Shown: positions 44,918 to 54,294, counted from the stretch's first letter. The stretch: 64,000 nucleotides of DNA from Bradyrhizobium sp. PSBB068 (GCA_016839165.1 CP069300.1:4588001-4652000); one strand, 5' to 3'. Made by a program: numbers and translations. The notes: generated by a model not told the origin, from the letters alone.

Positions 44918-45643
44918 TCACGGCCGCGGCTGTCTGCTTCCCGATCGACCCAGCATCGCGCTCAACAACGTCTCCGCGGACGTGCCTGCGGGCGCGCGAT
45001 CCAGGATCGTCTTGAGACGGCCGTCGAGCAGCAGCATGGTGAAGCCGTGCACCAGCGACCAGGCGGAGGCGATCGCCGCGGCCTGGTCCAGCGTCAGCAC
45101 CTCCTTGGAGATCTCCTCATGCCGGCTGGCGCCGACGCCGCGGGTCAGCCCCGCGAACGACGCTTCCGACGCCTCGTGCAGCGACGGCCGCGCATGATCG
45201 AGCCGCTCGCTGCGGAACATCAGCCCATACATGCCGGGATGGGCCTGCGCATAGGCGACGTAGGCCTTGGCGCTCGCCACTCCCTTCTCCGGCGGCGTGG
45301 CCGCGGACGCGTTCGCGGTCGCCATCGCCTGGCCGAATTGCCGAAAACCGATCGCCGCGAGTTCGCTGAGCAGGCCCGTGAGATCGCCGAAATGATGCGT
45401 CGGCGCTGCGTGCGACACGCCGGCCTCGCGCGCCACCGCGCGCAAGGTCAGACCCGCCAGCCCGTCACGCTCGAGCACGCGCTCGGCGGCCTTCAACAGC
45501 GCCTCACGCAGATCGCCGTGATGATACGGCGTGTCATTGGCCTTGCGCCGCGATGTCGGACGATCCGCCGCGGCACGCGCAACCCGGCGCGTCGGGGCCC
45601 GCGTCGTGCGAGCCGCTTTGTTTTCCTTGGATAATCTTGCCAT
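44918..45643 (-). CDS. TetR/AcrR repressor of the two-locus regulon
   Basis: A 241-residue regulator. A basic N-terminal extension (residues 1-40) leads to a TetR helix-turn-helix (HHGDLREALLKAAERVL, then LTLRAVAREAGVSHAAPTHHFGDL). The C-terminal domain resembles the WHG-type TetR ligand domain. It starts at 45643 and faces a carotenoid-oxygenase gene across a 112-bp region with two dyads of ATCTTTAC-N3-GTAAAGAT. The same dyads occur before the operon at 48393. The ligand is unknown. Confidence 0.85.
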   Translation of the reverse strand: MARLSKENKAARTTRAPTRRVARAAADRPTSRRKANDTPYHHGDLREALLKAAERVLERDGLAGLTLRAVAREAGVSHAAPTHHFGDLTGLLSELAAIGFRQFGQAMATANASAATPPEKGVASAKAYVAYAQAHPGMYGLMFRSERLDHARPSLHEASEASFAGLTRGVGASRHEEISKEVLTLDQAAAIASAWSLVHGFTMLLLDGRLKTILDRAPAGTSAETLLSAMLGRSGSRQPRP

Positions 45644-45662
45644 GACGCCGTTATATGTCGCA

Positions 45663-45735
45663 ATTTTTACACTGTAAAGATTTTGCTTGACGATCGAAGG
45701 CACCCTCCCTACTGATATCTTTACGATGTAAAGAT
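45663..45735 (+). promoter_or_regulatory. TetR operator pair and promoter of the carotenoid oxygenase gene
   Basis: Two dyads flank a promoter: ATTTTTAC-ACT-GTAAAGAT (45663-45681) and a perfect ATCTTTAC-GAT-GTAAAGAT (45717-45735). Their centres are 54 bp apart. Between them are TTGACG (45687-45692), a 17-bp spacer and TACTGA (45710-45715). The downstream dyad would cover the start point, so repression is predicted. Confidence 0.75.
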
Positions 45736-45755
45736 CATAATGCAGGGAGATGCGA

Positions 45756-47159
45756 ATGCTCGATCAGGTCACCTCGAACGCGGCGCGGTCCAATCTGGCG
45801 CCGATCCCGTTTGAAGCCGATGCGCCATTCCTGAAGATCACCGGCGAACTGCCGCGCGAATTGAACGGCACGCTGTACCGCAACGGCCCCAACCCGCAAT
45901 TCGATGTGCCGGGCGCACACTGGTTCGTCGGCGACGGCATGCTGCACGCCTTCCATCTCGAGAACGGCCGCGCCAGCTATCGCAACCGCTGGGTCCGCAC
46001 CACGAAATGGCAAGCCGAGCACGACGCCGGACGCGCACTGTTCGGCGGCTTCGGCCGCAAGCTGCCGGACGCTCCTGCCGACATCACGACCGATGGCTGC
46101 GTCGCGAACACCAACATCATCTTCCATGGCGGCAAGCTGCTCGCGCTCGTCGAGAGCCATTTGCCGACCGAGATCGAACCCGGCACGCTGAATCGCCTCG
46201 GCTATTGCGACTACAAGGGCGCTATTTCCGGCCCCTTCAGTGCACATCCGAAGATCGATCCGGTCACCGGCGAGCTGGTGTTCTTCGGCTACAACGCCGC
46301 CGGTCCGCTGACGCCGGTGCTGTCATACGGCGCGATCGATGCGTCCGGCGTGGTCAAGCGTTTCGAACGCTTCGAGGCGCCCTATGCCAGCATGGTGCAC
46401 GACTTCATCGTCACCGAGAACCACGTGCTGTTTCCGATCTTGCCGATCACCGGCAGCGTGCAGCGCGCGATGCGCGGACAGGCGCCCTACGCTTGGGAGC
46501 CGGAGAAAGGCGCCTATGTCGGCGTGATGAAGCGTAGCGGTTCGTCCAAGGACATCGTCTGGTTCCGTGCCGAGACCTGCTACGTCTTCCATGTCATGAA
46601 CGCGTGGGAGGAAGGCAACCGCATCATCGCCGACGTGATGCAGTTCGAGGAAGCGCCGCTGTTCAACCATCCGGACGGCTCGCCGACCGACCCGAAGAAG
46701 AACCGCGCGCGCTATTGCCGCTGGACCTTCGATCTCTCGGGCAATACCGACCGCTTCACGCAAACCTATCTCGACGACCTCACCGGCGAATTCCCCCGCG
46801 TCGACGATCGTCGCGCCGGACTTGCCAGCAATCACGGCTGGTACGCCTGCGCCAACCCCGACCTGCCGATGTTCGGCGCGCTGTCGGGCATCGTGCATGT
46901 CGACGGCCGCGGCAAGCGGCTTGGCCATTATTTGCTGCCCGCCGGTGATACGATCTCCGAGCCCGTGTTCGTCGAGCGCAGCGCCGATGCCGCGGAAGGC
47001 GACGGCTGGCTGCTCGCCGTGGTCTGGCGCGCCCGCGAAAACCGCAGCGACCTCGCCGTGTTCAACGCACAGGATGTCGAAGCGGGCCCGACCGCGCTGG
47101 TCCATCTCGGCCACCGCGTGCCGGATGGATTCCACGGCAATTGGGTCGGGGCGGAGTAG
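45756..47159 (+). CDS. Carotenoid-cleavage oxygenase family protein
   Basis: A 467-residue, seven-bladed non-haem iron dioxygenase of the RPE65/lignostilbene family. All four iron-binding His are present: H164 (AHPKID), H215 (MVHDF), H279 (VFHVMNAW) and H460 (FHGNW). These enzymes cleave an olefinic double bond in carotenoids or in stilbene-like aromatics. The ATG at 45756 has GGGAG six bases upstream, better than one at 45750. It is divergent from, and probably controlled by, the TetR repressor. Confidence 0.88.
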   Translation: MLDQVTSNAARSNLAPIPFEADAPFLKITGELPRELNGTLYRNGPNPQFDVPGAHWFVGDGMLHAFHLENGRASYRNRWVRTTKWQAEHDAGRALFGGFGRKLPDAPADITTDGCVANTNIIFHGGKLLALVESHLPTEIEPGTLNRLGYCDYKGAISGPFSAHPKIDPVTGELVFFGYNAAGPLTPVLSYGAIDASGVVKRFERFEAPYASMVHDFIVTENHVLFPILPITGSVQRAMRGQAPYAWEPEKGAYVGVMKRSGSSKDIVWFRAETCYVFHVMNAWEEGNRIIADVMQFEEAPLFNHPDGSPTDPKKNRARYCRWTFDLSGNTDRFTQTYLDDLTGEFPRVDDRRAGLASNHGWYACANPDLPMFGALSGIVHVDGRGKRLGHYLLPAGDTISEPVFVERSADAAEGDGWLLAVVWRARENRSDLAVFNAQDVEAGPTALVHLGHRVPDGFHGNWVGAE

Positions 47160-47333
47160 CGGCGCTCCCTCTCCAACACAAGCTAAGTCCTCCACTGTCG
47201 CGCCCGGGGCAGGTTTTGGCCGAGACCGGGCGCGCGACTCCGGTACAAGCCGGCCGCTCCAACGTCCGGCTCAGTCCCGAGGTGAATGCGCGTTGCGCCC
47301 GGCGCGGCGCGGTTCAAGACCGCCGATCAAGAA

Positions 47334-47996
47334 TTACTGCTCGCGTCGACCGGAGATCGATGGAGGCGGCGGGAATGCGTTTGGATTCGGCTGGGTCCAC
47401 GGCAACGATCCGCCGGAGTGAGTCGATGGGGGTGGTGCCTGCGGCCGTTTTCTGCACTGATCTCGAAAGGTCGAGATGGCGTCGAGACCGACGTTCAAAC
47501 TATCGCTGTCGTCTATGGTGTCTCCTACCCTAAAGCGCAGCGTTCCGGTCTTTTCGAAATCGACCAGCCACTTGTCATCATCTTGCACTTGAAAGGCGTA
47601 TGACCAGCCGCCCACGTCACTGAAGACAAGCTTATCGATCACCGACTTGCTGTCCTCACCGCCGTTCGACAGCGTAACGGTTGGATAGCGCTCGCTCTTC
47701 AGAAGTTCCGCGAATTTGGCACGCTGATCGTCCTCCATCATCACCGAGACTTCGATGTTCCCAGACCCAGGTTCACACGAAAGGGCGACACGACCGAAAT
47801 CATCGGTTGCATCAGACGCAGCTTGAACGAGGACGGACTGTTTCTCCGTTCGATTGACTCGCCAGCGGAAGATCCCCTCTTGCGCCGCGACCTTTGGACA
47901 TAGATCCGTCAGGAGGGCTATCAATATTGCCGCACAGCACGCCCTTGTCAGCCTTGTCTTGCAATTCGCCGCTGCCATGTTCGAACCACTCATCAA
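47334..47996 (-). CDS. Secreted protein of unknown function
   Basis: A 220-residue protein with an N-terminal signal segment (TRACCAAILIALLTDLCPKVAA). The mature part, QEGIFRWRVNRTEKQSV, is beta-rich and ends in a Pro-rich tail (PQAPPPSTHSGGS). ATGs at 47996 and 47978 are both possible. Base composition is more AT-rich than its neighbours, hinting at later acquisition. It separates the two TetR-controlled loci and is on the opposite strand. Confidence 0.55.
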   Translation of the reverse strand: MMSGSNMAAANCKTRLTRACCAAILIALLTDLCPKVAAQEGIFRWRVNRTEKQSVLVQAASDATDDFGRVALSCEPGSGNIEVSVMMEDDQRAKFAELLKSERYPTVTLSNGGEDSKSVIDKLVFSDVGGWSYAFQVQDDDKWLVDFEKTGTLRFRVGDTIDDSDSLNVGLDAISTFRDQCRKRPQAPPPSTHSGGSLPWTQPNPNAFPPPPSISGRREQ

Positions 47997-48200
47997 TATT
48001 CTTGCCTATGCAGGACGAGTTTTGGAGCGACGTCGCTTCCTTCCTCGCTTGCAGCTAATCACGCCTTCCAAAGCGCTAGCAACTCACGGTCGGGGCCAGC
48101 TTGCTGCAACAAGCCCAAGCTCGACCATTTATCGCTCTCGGCCAAACACGGAGCCCAGCCCGGACAGCAACGTTCTTCAGCTGTTGAACGAGTGACACGG

Positions 48201-48223
48201 ATGGCCGGGACAAGCCCGGCCAT
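48201..48223. repeat. Short palindromic repeat (TGGCCGGG type)
   Basis: ATGGCCGGG and its reverse complement CCCGGCCAT form a perfect hairpin with a 5-nt loop. On the minus strand it encodes MAGLVPAI, a peptide often annotated spuriously in bradyrhizobial genomes because of this repeat. Confidence 0.65.
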
Positions 48224-48303
48224 GACGACGGCGAAGAGCACGCCGGCGAACCATCACGCCCTATTCGATTGGAATAATTCACGTTTTCCATGCCGCCTCA
48301 TGA

Positions 48304-48374
48304 TTTTGACACTGTAAAGATTTCGCTTGACGCTTTTCTCTCCCGCCGCTAGGTTATCTTTACATTGTAAAGAT
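48304..48374 (+). promoter_or_regulatory. Second TetR operator pair and promoter
   Basis: TTTTGAC-ACT-GTAAAGAT (48304-48321) and a perfect ATCTTTAC-ATT-GTAAAGAT (48356-48374), centres 53 bp apart. They flank TTGACG (48327-48332), a 17-bp spacer and TAGGTT (48350-48355). The layout is the same as at 45663-45735, 2.6 kb away. Confidence 0.75.
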
Positions 48375-48392
48375 TGGCCTTCGAGGCTTCCA

Positions 48393-48968
48393 ATGACGAT
48401 CTTTCTGATCCTCGCCCCCTACGGCGCTTTCGCTACGCTGATGCTGGTGACCTCGGCGACGGTGAGCCTGCTCTGTGCCGCACTGATCTGCCTTGCCGTC
48501 ATCGCGTTCGACATCGCGCGCCGCCGCAGCATCAAGATCCTCGGCATCGGTTCGGTGGTCGTGTTCACCGCGGTCGGCAGCTACCTCACCTTCGTCGATG
48601 CGACGCCGAGCATGATCGCGGTGAAGATCGCGGTCGATGCCGGCATCCTCCTGGTGTCGCTCGGCTCGATCCTGATCGGCCATCCCTTCACGCGGCAATA
48701 CGCGCTCGAGCAAGTCGATGCCAAAACCGCGAAGCAGCCTGGCTTCCTCTACGCCAACTATTTGATCACCGGCGCCTGGACCGCCGCGACGCTGCTGATG
48801 TTGATCAGCAACATCGCAGTGCTCTATGTGCCGGCGCTGCCGCTGTGGACGGGCCTGCTGGTTGCCTTCGCCGCGCGCAACGCCGCAGTCGGCTTCACCC
48901 GCTGGTATCCGCAGTATCGCGCGGCCAAGTACGGCACGCCGCCGGCCAACGCGCTGCCGTCGCACTGA
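48393..48968 (+). CDS. Polytopic membrane protein (191 aa), unknown function
   Basis: A 191-residue inner-membrane protein with about six hydrophobic segments, beginning MTIFLILAPYGAFATLMLV and ending WYPQYRAAKYGTPPANA. The ATG at 48393 has GAGG seven bases upstream. It is the first gene after the second TetR operator module, and the IspZ-like gene follows after 57 bp, so both should be in one TetR-controlled operon. No family could be named. Confidence 0.6.
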   Translation: MTIFLILAPYGAFATLMLVTSATVSLLCAALICLAVIAFDIARRRSIKILGIGSVVVFTAVGSYLTFVDATPSMIAVKIAVDAGILLVSLGSILIGHPFTRQYALEQVDAKTAKQPGFLYANYLITGAWTAATLLMLISNIAVLYVPALPLWTGLLVAFAARNAAVGFTRWYPQYRAAKYGTPPANALPSH

Positions 48969-49025
48969 ACGCTGCCATAACGATACCAGAACATTCACTC
49001 GCCCGAGGAAACGGAAACCACGACG

Positions 49026-49580
49026 ATGAAGCGCGTATTTGCCAGGCTCGCGAGCGACTTCCTCTCCACCATCGTGTTCCTGGTGGTCTATCTCGCCACC
49101 GACAACGTCCTGGTCGCCACCGGCGTTGCGATCGCCGGCGCGGTCGCGCAAGTGGTCTATGCGCGCGTCAAGGGACAGGCGCTCGGCACCATGACCTGGG
49201 CGAGCCTTGGGCTGGTGATCGTGCTGGGCGGCGCGACGCTACTCACCAACGATCCGCGCTTCGTGCTGGCCAAGCCCGCGATCGGCCATATCGCGATCGG
49301 CACGATCATGTTGAAGCGCGGCTGGATGCTGCGTTATCTGCCGCCGATCGTGACCGAGACCATTCCGGAATACGCCACCCTCGCCGGCTATGCCTGGGCC
49401 GGGCTGATGTTTATCCTCGCCGCCGGCACCATCGCGATCGCAGCGACCGGTGACATCAAGCTGTGGGCGTTCTACGTGTCGGTGGTGCTGGTCGGTGCCA
49501 AGATCGCCGCCTTCGCGATCCAGTATGTCGCCTTCCGCTTCCTGACCGGCAGCCGGCTGCGCGCCACGGCCCGCGCCTGA
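49026..49580 (+). CDS. Septation protein A (IspZ/YciB)-like membrane protein
   Basis: A 184-residue inner-membrane protein with about five hydrophobic segments. NDPRFVLAKPAIGHIAIGTIMLKRGWMLRYLPP corresponds to the conserved FxxxKPTxxY..FA..L motif of the YciB/IspZ family, altered here to KPAIGHIAIG. YciB is linked to cell-envelope integrity and septation. It is the second gene of the TetR-controlled operon. The resemblance is moderate; a dedicated paralogue is more likely than the housekeeping copy. Confidence 0.6.
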   Translation: MKRVFARLASDFLSTIVFLVVYLATDNVLVATGVAIAGAVAQVVYARVKGQALGTMTWASLGLVIVLGGATLLTNDPRFVLAKPAIGHIAIGTIMLKRGWMLRYLPPIVTETIPEYATLAGYAWAGLMFILAAGTIAIAATGDIKLWAFYVSVVLVGAKIAAFAIQYVAFRFLTGSRLRATARA

Positions 49581-49660
49581 TCGCCGCTAGCGGCGAACTA
49601 GGCGCAAGCAGCAAGATGGGTTATACCCGCGACGCTACAAATAACCGAGGGGATACATCA

Positions 49661-49957
49661 ATGGCGGTGGACGGAAACTGGAATCTCACGATGACGACGC
49701 CGATGGGCGAGCGCAAGGCGACACTGTCGCTGGCAAGCTCAGGCGGCACGCTCACCGGCACGCAGGGCGCCGAGGGCAATTCCACCGAGATCTTCGACGG
49801 CACCGTGAACGGCGACGACGTCGCCTGGAAGGTTTCCATCACCAATCCGATGCCGCTGACGCTCGAATTCACCGGCAAGGTCGCTGGCGACGGCATCTCC
49901 GGCGAGATGGGCATCGGCCCGATGGGCAGTTTCCCCTTCACCGGCACGCGGGCATAA
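49661..49957 (+). CDS. Small beta-rich protein (98 aa), unknown function
   Basis: A 98-residue protein without a signal peptide, MAVDGNWNLTMTTPMGERKA at the start and GKVAGDGISGEMGIGPMGSF near the end. It looks like a compact beta barrel with alternating hydrophobic positions. Similar sequences occur in bradyrhizobia and sphingomonads without a known role. AGGGG lies upstream of the ATG. It is separate from the preceding operon by 80 bp. Confidence 0.6.
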   Translation: MAVDGNWNLTMTTPMGERKATLSLASSGGTLTGTQGAEGNSTEIFDGTVNGDDVAWKVSITNPMPLTLEFTGKVAGDGISGEMGIGPMGSFPFTGTRA

Positions 49958-49967
49958 GCGCGATCTT

Positions 49968-50642
49968 CTAGAACCAGATCTGCATCGGCAGATCATGTCC
50001 ATCCAGCGGCTGCGGTCCCTCCGGAACGCAGCCGCTTGGTTCATGGGCAGCCAACGCCACCGCGCAGGCATCCAGCACATCGTCGCGCTTCGCGCCGCTG
50101 CCGATCCGCGTGACGGTGAGCCAGCGATCGATCTCGCGGAAACCTGCTCGCTTGAGCAGCTTGCGACGGAGTGCATCGCCCTCCTCCGATTTCTTGCGCG
50201 GCAGCGGCGTGCCGCCGTTCAGCCGCAGAAACACCAGCTCAGGATGCACCTCGCGGATCTCGCGCGCGGCATTCGCACGCACGAACGCATCGACCTCCAT
50301 GATCTTCGGCCCGAGGTGCCAGAGCTGGCGCGAGACGGCGGTCTGGCCGCGCCGCCGCGCTTCCTTGTTCGCCTTGTCGGGGTCTTGAAATTCCAGCCAC
50401 AGCCAGCGCCGCGCACCGGTGAAGACGCGCGAGGTATGCGGGCGCAGGCGCGCGCGTGCGAGACGATCGCAGGCGCGCTCGCCGTCATCGGTCATGCCGA
50501 TCGGGATATCGATCCCGGCACGATCGAACGGACGCGACAGCGCGTCCGCGACATCGCCGTGAAAGGAAAGTGTGCGGCGGTCGCCGTCGATGCTGACGGC
50601 GACCCAGCCCTTCGAAAAGCCGTCGAGGCCGACCGCAATCAA
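49968..50642 (-). CDS. DUF429 RNase-H-like protein
   Basis: A 224-residue protein of the DUF429 family, predicted to have an RNase-H-like nuclease fold. It begins [17 protein letters not shown], contains [35 protein letters not shown] and [18 protein letters not shown] at 50642 is the only start that preserves the first strand, and it overlaps the fumarase stop codon (TTGA), indicating translational coupling. The role is unknown. Confidence 0.75.
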   Translation of the reverse strand: MIAVGLDGFSKGWVAVSIDGDRRTLSFHGDVADALSRPFDRAGIDIPIGMTDDGERACDRLARARLRPHTSRVFTGARRWLWLEFQDPDKANKEARRRGQTAVSRQLWHLGPKIMEVDAFVRANAAREIREVHPELVFLRLNGGTPLPRKKSEEGDALRRKLLKRAGFREIDRWLTVTRIGSGAKRDDVLDACAVALAAHEPSGCVPEGPQPLDGHDLPMQIWF

Positions 50643-52294
50643 CCCAGGTTCAATTCCTTGAAGAAATCGTTGCCCTTGTCATCGATGATGATGAAGGCCG
50701 GGAAGTCGACCACTTCGATGCGCCAGATCGCCTCCATGCCGAGCTCGGGATACTCGACCACTTCGACCTTCTTGATGCAGTGCTCGGCGAGGTTCGCCGC
50801 CGCGCCGCCGATCGAGCCGAGATAGAAGCCGCCGTGCTTCTTGCAGGCCTCGCGCACCGCGACGGCGCGGTTGCCCTTGGCGACCATCACCATCGAGCCG
50901 CCTGCGGCCTGGAACTGGTCGACGAAGGAGTCCATGCGGCCCGCCGTGGTCGGGCCGAACGCTCCGGAGGCGTAGCCGTCCGGCGTCTTGGCCGGACCCG
51001 CGTAATAGACCGGATGATTCTTGAAATAATCCGGCAGCGGCTCGCCCTTCTCCAGCCGCTCGCGCAGCTTGGCGTGGGCGGAGTCGCGCGCGACGATCAT
51101 GGTGCCGGTCATCGAGACCCGGGTCTTGATCGGATATTGCGACAGCGTAGCGAGAATCTCCTTCATCGGCTTGTTGAGGTCGATCTTGACCACATCGCCG
51201 CCGAGCGATTGCTCGACTGCCGGCAGATACTGCGCCGGGTTGTGCTCGAGCTCCTCGAGATAGACGCCGTCCCTGGTGATCTTGCCGAGCACCTGGCGGT
51301 CCGCCGAGCAGGAGACGCCGAGCCCGATCGGCAGCGAGGCGCCGTGGCGCGGCATCCGGATCACGCGCACGTCGTGGCAGAAATACTTGCCGCCGAACTG
51401 CGCGCCGACACCGAGCGACTGCGTCATCTTGAGGATTTCCTGCTCCATCTCGAGATCGCGGAACGCATTGCCGTCGGCCGAGCCGTGGGTCGGCAGCGCA
51501 TCGAGATAGCGCGCCGATGCGAGCTTCACCGTCTTCATGCAGAGCTCGGCCGAGGTGCCGCCGATCACGATCGCAAGGTGGTACGGCGGGCACGCCGCGG
51601 TGCCGAGCGTCAGCACCTTCTCCTTCAGGAACGCCAGCAGACGATCTTTCGTCAGCACCGAGGGCGTCGCCTGGAACAGGAAGCTCTTGTTGGCGCTGCC
51701 GCCGCCCTTGGCCATGAACATGAACTTGTAGGCGTCATCGCCCTCGGCGTAGATCTCGCACTGCGCCGGCATGTTGTTGGCGGTGTTCTTCTCCTCATAC
51801 ATCGACAAGGGAGCTACCTGCGAGTAACGCAGGTTGCGGCGCAGATAGGCATCGCGCGCGCCTTCGGAGAGCGCGGCCTCGTCGTCGCCGTCGGTGATGA
51901 CGTTGCAGCCCTTCTTGCCCATGATGATCGCGGTGCCGGTGTCCTGGCACATCGGCAGCACGCCGCCGGCGGCGATGTTGGCGTTCTTGAGGAAGTCGAA
52001 GGCGACGAACTTGTCGTTGTCGCTGGCTTCCTTGTCCTCGAGGATCGAGCGCAGCTGCTTCAGATGGCCCGGCCGCAGATAGTGATTGATGTCACCGAAG
52101 GCGGCCTCGGAGAGCGCCCGCAGCGCCTCGCGCGACACCACCAGCATGTCCTTGCCCAGGACCTTCTCGACCCGGACGCCCTCGCTCGTCACCTTCTTGT
52201 AGGGCGTGGTGTCGGCACCGAGCGGGAACAGCGGGGTGTGCTTGTAGGGCGGAACGGGCTTCTGCTGGTCGGGAAAGGCTGAGGGGGCGTTCAT
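50639..52294 (-). CDS. Class I fumarate hydratase
   Basis: A 551-residue iron-sulfur fumarase of the TCA cycle, catalysing fumarate/malate interconversion in the cytosol. C116 (PMCQDTGTA), C235 (TAACPPYHL) and C329 (VSCSADRQ) are the expected [4Fe-4S] ligands. The N-terminal alpha domain and the C-terminal beta domain ([12 protein letters not shown]) are fused, as in E. coli FumA/FumB. Its cluster is oxygen-sensitive. The ATG at 52294 ([11 protein letters not shown]) is the family-like start; an upstream open frame is not conserved. It overlaps the DUF429 gene. Confidence 0.95.
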   Translation of the reverse strand: MNAPSAFPDQQKPVPPYKHTPLFPLGADTTPYKKVTSEGVRVEKVLGKDMLVVSREALRALSEAAFGDINHYLRPGHLKQLRSILEDKEASDNDKFVAFDFLKNANIAAGGVLPMCQDTGTAIIMGKKGCNVITDGDDEAALSEGARDAYLRRNLRYSQVAPLSMYEEKNTANNMPAQCEIYAEGDDAYKFMFMAKGGGSANKSFLFQATPSVLTKDRLLAFLKEKVLTLGTAACPPYHLAIVIGGTSAELCMKTVKLASARYLDALPTHGSADGNAFRDLEMEQEILKMTQSLGVGAQFGGKYFCHDVRVIRMPRHGASLPIGLGVSCSADRQVLGKITRDGVYLEELEHNPAQYLPAVEQSLGGDVVKIDLNKPMKEILATLSQYPIKTRVSMTGTMIVARDSAHAKLRERLEKGEPLPDYFKNHPVYYAGPAKTPDGYASGAFGPTTAGRMDSFVDQFQAAGGSMVMVAKGNRAVAVREACKKHGGFYLGSIGGAAANLAEHCIKKVEVVEYPELGMEAIWRIEVVDFPAFIIIDDKGNDFFKELNLG

Positions 52295-52528
52295 GAGCTG
52301 CTCGTCGGTTTCGAAAGGCCCGGTCCGGCCGCGGGGCCGCCGGCAATGTAGAGCCGTTCTAAGCCTTTTTCGGACAAAGGAAAGGGAAGCCGGCCGTCTT
52401 CCAGCCATGCGCCGGAGCGGCAATCCACGTGCTAGGTTTCATCCCTCGGTAATCTCGGCTTGCCACAACGCTGTGCATTCGGCGGACACCGGACACGGAA
52501 ACCACCGGGACGCCACCAGGAGGCCTTC

Positions 52529-52846
52529 ATGAAGACAGCGCTTTTCTTTGGGTTTGCGGCGCTCGCCTTGCTGGTCGCGCTCCCGAGCGGCGCCGATGCA
52601 GCACGGCTCGGCAGGGCCTGCGGCGGCCTTGCCGGCGTGCAATGCAGCAGTCGCGGCCAATTCTGCCAGTTCAAACCCGGCAGCTGCGGACGTGCCGACC
52701 AGTCCGGCACCTGCGCGTTCCGCCCGACGATCTGCAACAAGATCTACAAGCCCGTGTGCGGCTGCGACGGCAAGACCTACGGCAATGACTGCGAGCGCCG
52801 CGCCGCCGGCGCCTCCAAGGCACAGGACGGCAAGTGCACGTCCTGA
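52529..52846 (+). CDS. Secreted Kazal-type protease-inhibitor-like protein
   Basis: A 105-residue protein with a signal peptide (FFGFAALALLVALPSGADA) and ten Cys in the mature part. The C-terminal 30 residues, KPVCGCDGKTYGNDC, match a Kazal domain. The N-terminal Cys-rich stretch (GLAGVQCSSRGQFCQF) is an additional small disulphide module. Kazal domains inhibit serine proteases; activity here is untested. GGAGG precedes the ATG. Confidence 0.8.
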   Translation: MKTALFFGFAALALLVALPSGADAARLGRACGGLAGVQCSSRGQFCQFKPGSCGRADQSGTCAFRPTICNKIYKPVCGCDGKTYGNDCERRAAGASKAQDGKCTS

Positions 52847-52921
52847 CGGGCGGGCCATATTGACGCGCTGCGCGGGAGCCTGCATGTAGCTTCGCGTATT
52901 TTCGTACCGCGGGGGTATTTC

Positions 52922-53413
52922 GTGACAGCACCGTTGCGCCGACGCTTGCCTTTGGGCATCCGCTCCACCCTGCACGCCGCGCTGATCGCGCTGGCGCCGG
53001 CCTTCGCGGCAACACCCGCGCATGCCGATCCCTGCGTCGACATCGCAAAGCAACTCGCCGGCCAGATCGACGGGCTGAAGGTCAATTTCAGCGCCGCCAA
53101 CATCACATACCTCACACACCCGGCCGCCAAGGAATTGTCGCTCGGCTGCCGCGGCAAGGATTATGCGATCGAGCTCTATGCCAAGACAGACCGCAAGATG
53201 AAGCCGGAGTTTTTCAACCTGGTCGGCTCCGCCACGGCGCTGATCTTCACCGTGCCGAAGGACGATGCCACCACGGGCACCTCACGCTGCCTGAAGCGCA
53301 TGGGCATCCTGCGCGGCAACACCATCACGATGCGCTATCGCCGCCTCAACCTCGAATGCACGCGTAACAAGACCGACGCCTCGATCACGGTGCGGCGCGG
53401 CAACAACGAGTGA
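52922..53413 (+). CDS. Secreted protein of unknown function (163 aa)
   Basis: A 163-residue protein with a twin-Arg-free signal peptide (ALIALAPAFAATPAHA) and four Cys in the mature part: DPCVDIAKQLAG, ELSLGCRGKDYAIEL, SRCLKRMG and NLECTRN. It may form two disulphides. GTG at 52922 is used because GGGGG lies ten bases before it and no ATG is close. No family is recognised. It follows the Kazal gene by 75 bp. Confidence 0.6.
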   Translation: MTAPLRRRLPLGIRSTLHAALIALAPAFAATPAHADPCVDIAKQLAGQIDGLKVNFSAANITYLTHPAAKELSLGCRGKDYAIELYAKTDRKMKPEFFNLVGSATALIFTVPKDDATTGTSRCLKRMGILRGNTITMRYRRLNLECTRNKTDASITVRRGNNE

Positions 53414-53606
53414 TCCGTCAAGCTTCCCGGGTGACGCGCGGCCCCGTCGGATCGACATCCGGCGTCTCGCGGCATAAGCAACTACTTATTTAATATCGTT
53501 GCGGCCGACGCAGGAACGCCTCCCCCGCTCGTAAAGTTGATGGCTGCTACCGGATGTTTGCCGGAAAAACCGTACGATAATCGCCTCCGGAATCACGGAG
53601 TCGCCC

Positions 53607-54281
53607 ATGATCGCAAAACTCCTCCTGCAGAATACGTTCTTCGTCCTCGCCATGGCCGCGCTGCTGTTTGCCTTCGCAGGCACGCTGCACTGGCCCGGCG
53701 CGTGGGCCTACCTGATCGCCTCGGCGCTGATCGGCCCGGCCTGCGGGCTGTGGCTTGCCAAGGTCGATCCCGGCCTCTTGGCCGAGCGCATGCGGCTCAC
53801 CGCACGCGAGGGCCAGCCCGCCGAGGACAAGCGCTTCATGCTGGTGTTCCTGGTCATTGCCGTGCTGTGGTTCGTCGCGATGGGGCTCGATCGCCGCTTC
53901 GGCGGCGCCGATGCCGGCGTGCCGCTGATCGTGCTCGGCCTCGCACTGTATCTGCTCTCGACCGTGCTGATCCTGTGGGTGTTCCGCACCAATTCGTTCG
54001 CAGCACCGGTCGTCAAGGTGCAGACCGAGCGCCACCATCACGTGATCTCGACCGGCCCCTACGCGCTGGTCCGCCATCCGATGTATGCCAGCGTGATGCT
54101 GTTCTTCATCGGCGCGCCATTGACGCTCGGCTCCTGGTGGGGCCTTGCCTTCGTTCCGGTGTTCTTCGCGATGTTCGCGTTCCGCACCGGGATCGAGGAG
54201 CGCACGCTGAGGGCGGGATTATCAGGCTATGCTGACTATGCGGCGCGGGTGCGCTATCGTCTCGTGCCCGGACTGTGGTGA
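53607..54281 (+). CDS. Isoprenylcysteine-carboxyl-methyltransferase-family membrane protein
   Basis: A 224-residue inner-membrane methyltransferase-like protein with five or more hydrophobic segments. The C-terminal SAM-binding signature is HHHVISTGPYALVRHPMYASVM, followed by RTGIEERTLRAGLSGYADYAARVRYRLVP, typical of the ICMT/PEMT superfamily. The substrate is likely a lipid or thiol rather than a prenylated protein. It lies just upstream of a GFA protein. Confidence 0.8.
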   Translation: MIAKLLLQNTFFVLAMAALLFAFAGTLHWPGAWAYLIASALIGPACGLWLAKVDPGLLAERMRLTAREGQPAEDKRFMLVFLVIAVLWFVAMGLDRRFGGADAGVPLIVLGLALYLLSTVLILWVFRTNSFAAPVVKVQTERHHHVISTGPYALVRHPMYASVMLFFIGAPLTLGSWWGLAFVPVFFAMFAFRTGIEERTLRAGLSGYADYAARVRYRLVPGLW

Positions 54282-54294
54282 GGGACCGACCGTC

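Larger units (their letters stand above)
47997..48392. other. Intergenic region before the membrane-protein operon
   Basis: 396 bp. It holds a palindromic repeat hairpin at 48201-48223 and, at the end, the operator/promoter module at 48304-48374. The rest shows no gene. Confidence 0.55.

Noticed and set aside
48059..48241. Minus-strand ORF containing MAGLVPAI
   Set aside because: The peptide comes from a dispersed palindromic repeat and is a well-known spurious translation.
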